Shown here in pieces: positions 8,266 through 16,216 of a DNA stretch of 64,000 nt (positions are counted from its first letter, which is position 1; each line of letters begins with the position of its first letter). The notes beneath the pieces are model-generated. The model ran no database searches. It was not told the DNA's origin and saw nothing but the letters and a program-made list of their open reading frames with translations. A program made the position numbers and the translations under genes. The DNA comes from Sphingopyxis sp. PAMC25046 (GTDB lineage: Bacteria; Pseudomonadota; Alphaproteobacteria; Sphingomonadales; Sphingomonadaceae), in NCBI RefSeq assembly GCF_004795895.1, contig NZ_CP039250.1:1922001-1986000 (forward strand), written 5' to 3'.

Positions 8266-9165
8266 ATGAACCAGAAAACGATCCTGACCTGCGCGGTCAC
8301 CGGCGGCGCCCCCTATAACAAGAAGCATCCGTCGATGCCGGTCACCCCGAAGCAGATTGCCGACGCGTGCATCGAGGCGGCGTCGGCGGGGGCGAGCATC
8401 GTCCACATCCACGTCCGCGATCCCGAGACGGGTGAGGGTAATCGCGACCGCGCTCATTTCCGCGAAGTCGTCGACCGCGTCCGCCAGACCGGCACCGACA
8501 TTGTGCTCAACCTGACGTGCGGCATGGGCGCCTATTTCCTGCCCGATCCCGAGCGCGAAGGGCATATGCTGCCGGGCAGCGACGTCGTCGGCGTCGACGA
8601 GCGCGTCGCGCATGTCGAGGAACTGCTGCCCGAGATCGCAACGCTCGACATCGTTACGAACAATCAGGTCGAGGGCCCGACCGAATATATCTATTTCAGC
8701 CCGACGCACACGCTGCGCGCGATGGCTAAACGGTTTCAGGCGGCAGGGGTGAAGCCCGAACTCGAAGTGTTCGGCCCCGGCGACATATTGTTCGGCAACA
8801 AGCTGGTCGAGGAAGGGCTGATCGATGGGCCGCCGATGATGCAGATGGTGCTCGGCGTGCAATGGGCGGCGCCGCACGGCGTCGAGACGATCCTGTATCA
8901 GAAGGGCCTGATGGCGCCCGGTACGATCTGGGGCGCTTTCGGTATCGGGCGCGAACAGATGCCGATGCTCGCGCACACGCTGCTGCTCGGGGGCAACATC
9001 CGCGTCGGGCTGGAGGATAATCTCTATATGTCGCGCGGCGTCTGGGCGACCAACGGCCAACTCGTCGAACGCGCCTATACGCTCGTGAACGCCGTCGGCG
9101 GCTATGAGGTCGCGACGCCCGCCGAGACGCGCGAGATGTTGAAGCTCAGAACACCGGGCGCATGA
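8266..9165 (+). CDS. Beta-keto acid cleavage enzyme (BKACE, DUF849)
   Basis: The 299-residue TIM-barrel protein begins TILTCAVTGGAPYNKKHPSMP and has the metal-binding pair in HIHVRDPETG plus GLEDNLYMSRG near the C-terminus, both hallmarks of the 3-keto-5-aminohexanoate cleavage family. These enzymes condense a beta-keto acid with acetyl-CoA, releasing acetoacetate and a new acyl-CoA; family members act on lysine-fermentation intermediates, dehydrocarnitine and other keto acids. The gene follows the SDR and overlaps the next gene by ATGA. It is the key clue that a beta-keto acid arises in this pathway. The specificity subgroup cannot be set by eye. Confidence 0.93.
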   Translation: MNQKTILTCAVTGGAPYNKKHPSMPVTPKQIADACIEAASAGASIVHIHVRDPETGEGNRDRAHFREVVDRVRQTGTDIVLNLTCGMGAYFLPDPEREGHMLPGSDVVGVDERVAHVEELLPEIATLDIVTNNQVEGPTEYIYFSPTHTLRAMAKRFQAAGVKPELEVFGPGDILFGNKLVEEGLIDGPPMMQMVLGVQWAAPHGVETILYQKGLMAPGTIWGAFGIGREQMPMLAHTLLLGGNIRVGLEDNLYMSRGVWATNGQLVERAYTLVNAVGGYEVATPAETREMLKLRTPGA

Positions 9166-10103
9166 CCGGGACGGCCGCAACAATCCCTTGGTACGATGCA
9201 GGAGCGGTCGCGCGGGCAACGCCGATGCCCGCGCTGATCGCTGCGTTGCAGCACGCTTTCGCTTCGGACGAATATCACGCACCACCGCGGCTCGCCGCCG
9301 ATATGGGCGGGGCGTCGCTGCTCGTCATGCCGGCGTGGAAAGGAAGCGAACGGATCGGCACGAAGATCGTCATGGTCGATCCGCGCGCGCGTCCTTCGAT
9401 CCAGTCGACATATATCCTGTGCGACCGCGCGTCGGGCCGGCCGGTCGCTGCGATCGATGGTGCTGCGCTCACGCGGCGCCGCACCGCGGCGGCTTCGGTT
9501 CTTGCCGCATCGCGGCTTGCGCGGCCGGCGTCGGCCATCTTGTTCGTCCTCGGGACCGGCGCGCTCAACGCGCCGATCATCGAAGCCTATGCCTCCGCTT
9601 TCGCGTTGAAACGGGTTCTGGTCTGGGGCCGCGATGCGGCCAAGGCAGAGGCGGCGGCGCGCGCGGCGCGCGCGCAGGGATATCCTGCGGAAGCGGTTGC
9701 GACGGTCGAGGCGGGATTGGCGGTAGCGGATATCGTGTCGGCTGCGACGCTCGCGGCCGAACCGCTGATCGCGGGAGCGAAGCTGCGGCCCGGTATGCAC
9801 ATCGACCTGATCGGCGCCTTCCGGCCCGACATGTGTGAGGCCGATGCCGAGGCGTTCGCTCGTGCGCGCGTTTTCGTCGATACCCGCAAAGGCGCGATGG
9901 AAGAGGCGGGAGACCTGCTGCAGGCGATCGCCGCGGGTGCAGTCGGCGCGGGTGCAATCGAAGCCGATCTTGCGGCGCTCTGTTCCGGCGTACATCCGGG
10001 CCGCGCGGGCGATGAAAAGTCGATCACTCTGTTCAAATCGGTCGGTACCGCGATCGAGGACCTGGTGGCGGCCGAACTCGTCGTGCGGGATGTCGCGCCG
10101 TGA
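9162..10103 (+). CDS. Ornithine cyclodeaminase-family protein, probable 1-pyrroline-2-carboxylate reductase
   Basis: The 313-residue protein belongs to the ornithine cyclodeaminase/mu-crystallin family. GTKIVMVDPRA carries the substrate-binding lysine, and LGTGALNAPIIEAY is the nucleotide-binding turn. Family members are ornithine cyclodeaminases, alanine dehydrogenases or delta1-pyrroline-2-carboxylate reductases. Immediate coupling (GTGA overlap) to aconitase X, whose bacterial form dehydrates cis-3-hydroxy-L-proline to that pyrroline, favours the reductase role, giving L-proline. Motifs support the family; the exact reaction is inferred from context. Confidence 0.85.
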   Translation: MTGTAATIPWYDAGAVARATPMPALIAALQHAFASDEYHAPPRLAADMGGASLLVMPAWKGSERIGTKIVMVDPRARPSIQSTYILCDRASGRPVAAIDGAALTRRRTAAASVLAASRLARPASAILFVLGTGALNAPIIEAYASAFALKRVLVWGRDAAKAEAAARAARAQGYPAEAVATVEAGLAVADIVSAATLAAEPLIAGAKLRPGMHIDLIGAFRPDMCEADAEAFARARVFVDTRKGAMEEAGDLLQAIAAGAVGAGAIEADLAALCSGVHPGRAGDEKSITLFKSVGTAIEDLVAAELVVRDVAP

Positions 10104-11332
10104 AGCTCGAACCGATCGACCATGCCCTGCTGGCGGGCGAGCATGGCGCGGCAGCCGCGCGCGCCATGGCGCTTCTCGTCCGTTACGGCACCGCCTGCGG
10201 CGCCGAGCATTTTATCCCGATCGAGTCCGCGCATATCGACGGATGCCTCTATCATGGGCCATCGAGCATCGATTTCGCCCGGCGCTTCGTGGATCTGGGC
10301 GGCCAGGTGCGCGTGCCGACCACGCTCAATGTCGCGGCGGTCGATGTCACGCACCCTGGTTGGCATTGCGGCCCGCCGGAGATCGTCGCGGAGCAGGAGA
10401 CGCTGACGCACCTGCACGAACAACTCGGTTGTCTGCCGACGCTGACCTGCGCGCCCTATCAGCGCATGGCGCGTCCGCGGCGCGGCGAACATGTCGCCTG
10501 GGCCGAATCCAATGCGATCGTCTTCATCAATTCGGTACTCGGCGCGCGCACCGACCGCTATGGCGATTTCACCGACCTCTGCGCCGCGCTGACGGGGCGC
10601 GTCCCGCTGGCGGGCCTGCACCGCGACGCGGCGCGGCGGCCCGCGGTCGTTTTCGAGCTTCCGTCGATCGAGGCCACGGGGTTGCCGCGCGATCTCTATT
10701 TTGCCGCGGTCGGCTATGTCTTCGGCCGGCGCGCGCCGGGGATCGTTCCCTATTTGCGCGGCTTGCCGATCGATGCGAGCGAGGACGAGTTGAAGGCGCT
10801 CGGCGCGACGGGGGCGTCGTCGGGCGCGCTCGCGCTGTTCCATGCCGAGGGGGTGACGCCCGAGGCCGCGGACATGCCGACGCGAGGGGTTCCGGTCGAA
10901 ACCGTGTCGCCGGTGGAGGTCGAAGCCGCGATCGCCTCGCTCTGCCGCGCGGCCCAGGGCGAGGCGGTCGCGGCCGTCTGCCTCGGTACGCCGCACTATT
11001 CGATCCAAGAATTCGCCTTGCTCAATCGGGCGGTCGACGGGCGCCGCCGGTCGGCGGCAACCGAAATCTTTGTGTCGACGTCGCGCGAGATCGCGGCCCT
11101 GATCGCAGGCGACCCGGCGTTCGACGCCTTGCGCGCCTTTGGCATCAATATCGTCGTCGACACCTGCACCTATCTGGCGCCGGTCGTCCGTGAGACATCG
11201 GGGCTGATCCTGACGACATCCGGCAAATATGCGCATTACGGTCCCGGCAATCTTGGGCGCCGCGTCGCGCTGATGACGCTCGAGCGTTGCGTCCGGTCGG
11301 CCGAGACGGGGAAGGTGGCGGCACCATGCTGA
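10100..11332 (+). CDS. Aconitase X, large catalytic subunit
   Basis: The 410-residue protein matches the AcnX catalytic domain (formerly DUF521). RYGTACGAEHFIPIESAHIDG, the SNAIVFINSVLGARTDRYGD block and the DTCTYLAP segment are its conserved regions, and Cys residues in LTCAP, CLGTPH and DTCTY are candidate iron-sulfur ligands. The GTG start overlaps the previous stop, and its 3' end overlaps the small subunit. Bacterial two-subunit AcnX is known as cis-3-hydroxy-L-proline dehydratase, and the coupled reductase gene supports this. Mevalonate-5-phosphate dehydratase is the archaeal alternative and is unlikely here. Confidence 0.9.
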   Translation: MKLEPIDHALLAGEHGAAAARAMALLVRYGTACGAEHFIPIESAHIDGCLYHGPSSIDFARRFVDLGGQVRVPTTLNVAAVDVTHPGWHCGPPEIVAEQETLTHLHEQLGCLPTLTCAPYQRMARPRRGEHVAWAESNAIVFINSVLGARTDRYGDFTDLCAALTGRVPLAGLHRDAARRPAVVFELPSIEATGLPRDLYFAAVGYVFGRRAPGIVPYLRGLPIDASEDELKALGATGASSGALALFHAEGVTPEAADMPTRGVPVETVSPVEVEAAIASLCRAAQGEAVAAVCLGTPHYSIQEFALLNRAVDGRRRSAATEIFVSTSREIAALIAGDPAFDALRAFGINIVVDTCTYLAPVVRETSGLILTTSGKYAHYGPGNLGRRVALMTLERCVRSAETGKVAAPC

Positions 11333-11772
11333 TCCGTGGACACGCATCGATCGAGGGGATGGCGAGCGGGACGCTATTGAAGCTCTCCGATCCGCTGAGC
11401 CTTTGGGGCGGAGTCGATCTGCACACCGGCCGAATCGTCGATGCCTCCCACCCGCAGCGGGGCGCCATACTCGCCGATCAACTGCTGGCGATGCCGGGCA
11501 GCCGGGGATCTTCCTCGTCATCGAGTGCGCTGGTCGAACTTGCCCGCGCGAAGCGCGCGCCGGCCGGCGTGATCACCACGCGCGCCGACCCGATCCTAAC
11601 GATCGGCGCCTTGGTTGCCGACGACCTCTACGGCACGATTATTCCCATCCTGATCATATCCGAAGACGATTTCGCAAGTCTGACGTGCGGCGCGACCGGG
11701 CATCTTTGGTGCGAAACCGATCGTTCTGTGCTTACGTTTCCGGGTCACGAACCGATGCGGTTTTACAGCTAG
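11326..11772 (+). CDS. Aconitase X, small (swivel) subunit
   Basis: The 148-residue protein matches the AcnX small domain (formerly DUF126). It has WGGVDLHTGRIVDASHPQRG, the serine-rich MPGSRGSSSSSSAL loop that binds the substrate carboxylate, and a beta-rich C-terminus. The ATG lies inside the end of the large-subunit gene (7-base overlap), so the subunits are translationally coupled. It is the last gene of the rightward operon. Confidence 0.9.
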   Translation: MLIRGHASIEGMASGTLLKLSDPLSLWGGVDLHTGRIVDASHPQRGAILADQLLAMPGSRGSSSSSSALVELARAKRAPAGVITTRADPILTIGALVADDLYGTIIPILIISEDDFASLTCGATGHLWCETDRSVLTFPGHEPMRFYS

Positions 11773-12019
11773 CCGGAAAGCAGAACCGCGTAGTCGGTTG
11801 CCGAGGCGATCGATCCCGTGATTTATGCCGGGCGTGCCGCCGTCCCATCCCCGCACAAGCGAGGGAACGAACGGCACGCCTTTGAAGGCCATCCTTCGGC
11901 TCAGCCTATGCGGTTCCGTCGGGGGTGGGAAGTATGTCGCGCAATACTCCAACCATTTTGCCGTGAACGTCGGCTTTCCGAGATTCGCGCTCGAAACCCG
12001 CCTGTCTGAAATTGATGAC
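11773..12019. other. Non-coding spacer between the aconitase X operon and the insertion sequence
   Basis: No credible gene is seen. A GC-rich stretch around 11838-11880 reads like a dispersed intergenic repeat (CATCCCCGCACAAGCGAGGG with a partly complementary neighbour). Base composition becomes more mixed from here, consistent with the start of an accessory region. Confidence 0.4.
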
Positions 12020-12033
12020 GTGGACGGCTCTCC
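12020..12033 (+). repeat. Left subterminal inverted repeat of the IS1111-type element
   Basis: GTGGACGGCTCTCC pairs with the right-end copy at 13 of 14 positions. Confidence 0.75.
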
Positions 12034-12080
12034 AACCTCCCGCGGTATGATCCGCGGGATGAGCTGGAAGGAGAGCTACG

Positions 12081-13109
12081 ATGGAGAAGATTGCAACAGT
12101 CGGGTTGGATATCGCGAAGTCGGTGTTTCAGGTCCACGGCGTTGATGCTGCAGGCGAAGTCGTGGTGCGCAAGCGCCTGAGCCGGGCGCGGGTTGTTCCA
12201 TTCTTTGCGAAGCTGCCGCGGTGCCTGGTCGGTATCGAGGCTTGCAGTACATCGCATCATTGGGCCCGTGAGCTGATCGCGTTGGGGCATGATGTTCGGC
12301 TGATGCCGGCGCAATATGTGAAGCCGTACGTGAAGCGCGGCAAGAATGATGCTTCCGATGCCGAGGCGATCTGCGAGGCGGTGACGCGGCCAACGATGCG
12401 GTTCGTCGCAGTAAAGACCCCGGAGCAGCAGAGCGTGATGATGCTTCACCGGGTCCGCCTGATGCTCAACCGCCAGCGCACTCAGCTGTCGAACGCGACG
12501 CGGGCGCATATGTCGGAGTTTGGGATCGTGGCGCCGGTAGGTCGCATTGGGTTCGACCGCCTGCTGGCGATAGTCGCCGACAAAGATGACGAGAGCATCC
12601 CACCCGATGCCCGGCTCTGCCTGGAGATGCTCGGGGCGCAGCTCGCCATCGTGAAGGAACAGATCCTCGAGAACGACCGGAGCATCCGGGCGAGTGCGCG
12701 CGATACGGAAGTCGGGCGGCGGCTGATGGAGATTCCCGGCGTCGGCCCGCTGCTTGCGAGCGCCTTCGTCGCCAGCGTCGCTGATCCCCAGGTATTTAAG
12801 ACAGGCCGTGACCTTGCTGCATGGATCGGCCTGGTCCCCCGACAGAACTCCAGCGGCGGGAAGGAGCGGCTCGGCGGCATATCGCGTGCGGGCAACCAAT
12901 ATCTGCGCCAGATGCTCGTTGTTGGGGCGATGGCGGTAATCCGTCACGCAGAACGACACGGGACCAAGCGGGTCTGGCTTATCGAGCTGATGAAGAGGCG
13001 CGCCACGAAGGTCGCGGCCGTCGCGCTCGCGAACAAGACCGCGCGCATGGTCTGGGCCCTGATGACGAGCGGCGAGCACTACCGCGAACCGCAGGTCGCG
13101 CACGCATAG
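12081..13109 (+). CDS. IS110-family transposase (DEDD recombinase)
   Basis: The 342-residue protein appears intact. The RuvC-like N-terminal domain holds the acidic residues in GLDIAKSVFQVHG, VGIEACSTSHHWA and KNDASDAEAICEA. The C-terminal Tnp domain has the helix-hairpin-helix IPGVGPLLASA and the serine-containing GLVPRQNSSGGKERLGGIS. This enzyme family uses the RuvC acidic residues and the C-terminal serine with a bridge RNA to recombine donor and target. The ATG is preceded by AGGAGAG. The gene has no frameshift, so the element may still be mobile. Confidence 0.95.
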   Translation: MEKIATVGLDIAKSVFQVHGVDAAGEVVVRKRLSRARVVPFFAKLPRCLVGIEACSTSHHWARELIALGHDVRLMPAQYVKPYVKRGKNDASDAEAICEAVTRPTMRFVAVKTPEQQSVMMLHRVRLMLNRQRTQLSNATRAHMSEFGIVAPVGRIGFDRLLAIVADKDDESIPPDARLCLEMLGAQLAIVKEQILENDRSIRASARDTEVGRRLMEIPGVGPLLASAFVASVADPQVFKTGRDLAAWIGLVPRQNSSGGKERLGGISRAGNQYLRQMLVVGAMAVIRHAERHGTKRVWLIELMKRRATKVAAVALANKTARMVWALMTSGEHYREPQVAHA

Positions 13110-13361
13110 GAGATCAGGCGCCGGGCAAGAAGGCGTCGCCGAGGTTGGGAAGGGCAGACAGGAGCTGATGCACAAAGCCGGTTGAAACCGCCGGATCAGG
13201 AAAACCCATTTTGGCCGGTGCACTCCGAGTGCGAGAAATTGGTCGGGACCCGATCCGCGCGAAAGGCATCATGGCCAGCGGCGCATGACAAGGCCGCATC
13301 ACAGGCCGGACACATGGCTGCACCAACCAGCAACTGCATCATCCAGAAACCGCTTGCCAAC
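13110..13361 (+). ncRNA. Probable bridge-RNA region of the IS1111-type element
   Basis: This 252-base stretch between the transposase stop and the right inverted repeat has no gene. It contains short self-complementary segments, for example GCACT-CCG-AGTGC at 13220-13232 and TCGGG-A-CCCGA just after. IS1111-group elements encode their target- and donor-recognising bridge RNA at this position, downstream of the transposase. The location is from established knowledge of the group; the RNA itself is inferred. Confidence 0.45.
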
Positions 13362-13375
13362 GGAGGGCCGTCCAC
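13362..13375 (-). repeat. Right subterminal inverted repeat of the IS1111-type element
   Basis: GGAGGGCCGTCCAC is the inverse of the left copy with one mismatch. The overlapping 17 bases at 13368-13384 recur exactly at 19509-19525. Confidence 0.75.
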
Positions 13376-13522
13376 ACACGGCCACTCCGGGCAGCAATCG
13401 CAAGAGCAAAGTGGCAGTTTTGAGTGGATGCCGGATCGGCGGGTATGAAGGGGAAGCTGTTTCAGCCGCAGATAGTCCCGCAGTCGCGCCAGCGGCCGGA
13501 AGCGAAATTGTTCCGGAGAAAC

Positions 13523-14497
13523 TCATTCCGAATGTCTCCCCATAAAGTCGAGGATCAGGCGCGCTATCTCTTCGTTCTTCTCGTTGAGAGCGAAGTGGCC
13601 CGCGTCGAGCAAGTGAATTTCTGCATCAGGCACGTCCTTCTTGAACGCGGCGCCCCCCGCGGCGATGAAGGATGGGTCGTTGGCTCCCCATACAACCAGG
13701 GTTGGCGGCTGACGTTCGCGAAGCCAAGCCTGCCACTTCGGATAGGCCGCCACGTTGGTCCGATAATCGTAGAGCAAGGCGGACTGGATCTCGCGCTGGC
13801 CCGGCTTTGCGAGATGCGCAAACTCGTTAAGCCAACTTTCGGGATTATAACGCTCTGGATGCGATGTGCCGGCTATGTGGCGCTGCATCGTGGTTTCGAA
13901 AGACAGGAAGGTTTCAAGAACTTCCGGATGGCCTTTCGGATCGGCCCAAAATTCGGCAATTCCGGGCCATTTCTTGCCCAGACCTTCCCGATATGCATTG
14001 CCGTTCTGCGTTATGAGCGTTTCCAGACGCTCGGGATGCGCCAGCATCATCCGGAAACCTACCGGAGCGCCGTAATCGTGAAGGTACATGCTGTAACGCT
14101 CGACCTTTAGGCGTACCAGCAGCTCATCCATCACTTTCGCGAGATGATCGAACGTATAGGGGAAGGCGGATGGATCGGGTGCGTCGCTTTGTCCGAAGCC
14201 CGGGTAATCCGGCGCGATGATGTGGTATCGAGTGGCCAGCAGCGGGATGAGCGCGTCATACTGGCGAGATGACGTCGGAAAACCATGCAGCAAGACGATT
14301 GTCGGCGCATCTTTCGGTCCGGCTTCGCGATAGAATATGCCGACGCCGCCGATTTGCACCTTGTGATAGGTCGTAATCGAATGAGAAGACGCCTGCGGAG
14401 CGGCCCATGCCGCCGATGTGACATTGGTAAATAGGATAACAGCTGCCGCCACGCAGAATAGCCAATTTGTCAGGCGGACGGCCGCACAGCAAATCAT
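13523..14497 (-). CDS. Exported alpha/beta hydrolase, epoxide hydrolase/dehalogenase type
   Basis: The 324-residue protein has an N-terminal hydrophobic segment ending near SAAWAAPQ, probably a signal peptide. The hydrolase core follows: oxyanion HGFPTSS, an aspartate nucleophile in HDYGAPVG, a second acid region VVWGANDPSF and the histidine in DAGHFALNE. An aspartate nucleophile marks the epoxide hydrolase/haloalkane dehalogenase group rather than serine esterases. It is a stand-alone leftward gene in the accessory region, with a GAGGA ribosome site. Its G+C content looks lower than that of the flanking core genes, in keeping with transfer. Confidence 0.87.
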   Translation of the reverse strand: MICCAAVRLTNWLFCVAAAVILFTNVTSAAWAAPQASSHSITTYHKVQIGGVGIFYREAGPKDAPTIVLLHGFPTSSRQYDALIPLLATRYHIIAPDYPGFGQSDAPDPSAFPYTFDHLAKVMDELLVRLKVERYSMYLHDYGAPVGFRMMLAHPERLETLITQNGNAYREGLGKKWPGIAEFWADPKGHPEVLETFLSFETTMQRHIAGTSHPERYNPESWLNEFAHLAKPGQREIQSALLYDYRTNVAAYPKWQAWLRERQPPTLVVWGANDPSFIAAGGAAFKKDVPDAEIHLLDAGHFALNEKNEEIARLILDFMGRHSE

Positions 14498-14778
14498 GAA
14501 AGGTCCTCGATCCAGCCAGTGTCAGCCTTCCGCCGTGGACGATCCAAAACAGCCTTTGGACACGAAGCACCGGGAAAGCTCACAAATTATCGTGGTTTTA
14601 TATTCGCTCGGAGGGCCCGGTCAGTTACAGCAACAAGACCGCAGCATCCATTTCGGGCCGTGCACGGGCTCGCGGCCCAGGGTCACTGCTGTTCATTGAT
14701 ATCTGCGCTTGAAAGGTGCCCGACCGCGACCGGCCAAATTTGGGAGAACCAATTCGGTTGGAGGTACAAGGCTCTTCC

Positions 14779-15318
14779 TCAGCACCCCCGTAAAAGCTCC
14801 TTCTCGAGTATTTCAAAAAAGAGGTCATTCCGGGCCGGGCGGCCGAACCGATCGTCTCCGTAGGGGAACGGCTCGGTCTCTCCGGTCCGCGCATACCCGC
14901 GCCGTTCGTACCAGGCGATCAGCTCTGCGCGCTGGTGGACGACGCTTAGGCGCATTCGCCGGGCACCATGGGTAACCGCGAAATCTTCGGCTGCCGCGAG
15001 CAACTTCGTGCCGAGACCGCCGTCCTGGATCTCCGGCTTCACCGTGAGCATGGCGAGATACCAGGATCCATCGCCATTGTCGTCGAGGCGCACATGACCG
15101 ATATGCGCTCCCGCGGTATCTCGCCAGATCAGCAATCGTGCACCCGAAGCGGCCAAATCGTCGCGCAAAAGGGACTCGTCGATCCGCGTGCCCTGGATCA
15201 GCGTCTCAACCTTCCACTCGGCCTGCCCAGCGATGTCGCGATACGCCCGGTTCGTCATTTCGATGGCCGCGGGATAGTCGGCGGGATGCGCTTCTTGCAA
15301 TTCATACTCGGTGGTCAT
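14779..15318 (-). CDS. GNAT-family N-acetyltransferase
   Basis: The 179-residue protein has the GNAT core: the acetyl-CoA loop is DGGLGTKLLAAAE, preceded by the strand LAMLTVKPE, and the C-terminal WYERRGYARTGE is typical. I set the start at the ATG of MTTEYELQEA because family alignments begin here; an upstream in-frame extension lacks conserved features. It is the last gene of a leftward series that begins near 18.2 kb opposite a LysR regulator. The acceptor substrate is not deducible. Confidence 0.85.
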   Translation of the reverse strand: MTTEYELQEAHPADYPAAIEMTNRAYRDIAGQAEWKVETLIQGTRIDESLLRDDLAASGARLLIWRDTAGAHIGHVRLDDNGDGSWYLAMLTVKPEIQDGGLGTKLLAAAEDFAVTHGARRMRLSVVHQRAELIAWYERRGYARTGETEPFPYGDDRFGRPARNDLFFEILEKELLRGC

Positions 15319-15368
15319 CGTTTTTCGCTCTGATTTGGCCGGACTGGCAGAGGAGGTGGCGGGCGCCC

Positions 15369-16154
15369 TCACCGGGGTTTGCGGAAGCGGTAAATGATGC
15401 GGTCAGTCTTTCCGCGGACCGCGGGATCGAGCGACAGCTTCGAATGATCGTCGGCGGGGTTGCGCAGCAGATCGGACTCGGCTTCGAGCTTAAACCCCGC
15501 GCGCTCGAAATCCGCGCGGAGCTTCGCCGGTTCGATGCGGTGGAGCTTTCTGACGACCGCGCGTGTGTCGCCGCCGGGCGCCGCGACGTGATCGACGACG
15601 CCGACAATCCCGCCGGGCTTGGTCGCCGCGAAGATTCTGGCGAGGAACGCGTGCGGGTCCATCCGCGGAAACTGGAACTGTTCGTTCTCCCAATAGGTGT
15701 CGTGATAGACGAGGTGCATTAGCACAAAGTCGAAGCTCGCAGGGTCGAGCGTCAGATCGGCGGCGGTGCTCGAGATCAGGTGGACGCTGGGAACGCGCGC
15801 GACCAGGTCGGCAAAATTCTTCTTGCCTGCATCGTCGAGCAGATTGGCGGGCTCCCACGCGACCACCGCACCCTTGGGACCGACCGCGCGGCCCATGATC
15901 TCGGCATAATAGCCGACGTGCGTGAAAGGGACCGAGGTCCCGGTAAACAGGTCGAGCGCGCGGTCGCCCTGCTCAAGCCCGAGAAACTTCAGCACCTCGA
16001 CGGGCTTGCGGCTTTCGTCGAGCGCGACCGCCTCGACGGGCCTCCCGGGATCGGCGACGGCCGCCCGCACCTCGGCGGGAGCGGCCTGGACTGTCGCCAT
16101 CGGCAATGGCACCGCGAGCATAAGCGGGAGCAGGAGCGGTTTCAGAATGCGCAT
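15369..16154 (-). CDS. Exported class I SAM-dependent methyltransferase (COG4798-like)
   Basis: The 261-residue protein begins with a clear signal peptide (KPLLLPLMLAVPLPMATVQAAPAE) and then a methyltransferase-like fold: LDLFTGTSVPFTHVG takes the place of the glycine-rich SAM loop, and FDFVLMHLVYHDTYWE follows strand 4. GGAGAAAACCAA precedes the ATG. Proteins of this predicted methyltransferase family are annotated in many proteobacteria, but export is puzzling because SAM is cytoplasmic. It may have lost methyltransferase activity or act as a binding protein. It lies between the dehydrogenase and GNAT genes on the same strand. Confidence 0.8.
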   Translation of the reverse strand: MRILKPLLLPLMLAVPLPMATVQAAPAEVRAAVADPGRPVEAVALDESRKPVEVLKFLGLEQGDRALDLFTGTSVPFTHVGYYAEIMGRAVGPKGAVVAWEPANLLDDAGKKNFADLVARVPSVHLISSTAADLTLDPASFDFVLMHLVYHDTYWENEQFQFPRMDPHAFLARIFAATKPGGIVGVVDHVAAPGGDTRAVVRKLHRIEPAKLRADFERAGFKLEAESDLLRNPADDHSKLSLDPAVRGKTDRIIYRFRKPR

Positions 16155-16216
16155 TTGGTTTTCTCCGATGGTGGCGGTCAATGGTGGACGAAAGCGCCCT
16201 CCGTCTCCGTCCGGAA

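Larger units (their letters stand above)
12020..13375 (+). mobile_element. IS110-family insertion sequence, IS1111 subgroup
   Basis: A DEDD transposase gene lies between 14-base subterminal inverted repeats (12020-12033 and 13362-13375) that match at 13 of 14 positions. Such internal repeats are the hallmark of the IS1111 subgroup. The true ends lie a few bases outside the repeats and cannot be fixed without an uninterrupted site; no target duplication is expected for this family. About 250 bases between the transposase stop and the right repeat form the non-coding end. Confidence 0.85.

Noticed and set aside
7026-9165. Carnitine degradation as the function of the thioesterase/SDR/BKACE genes
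   Set aside because: The dehydrogenase is an SDR and not of the L-carnitine dehydrogenase family, and the linked aconitase X has no role in carnitine breakdown; only the reaction logic is shared.
13496-13516. CCGGAA...TTCCGG inverted repeat as terminator of the 13.5 kb hydrolase
   Set aside because: The stem is only 6 bp with a 9-base loop, and no T-tract follows in either direction.
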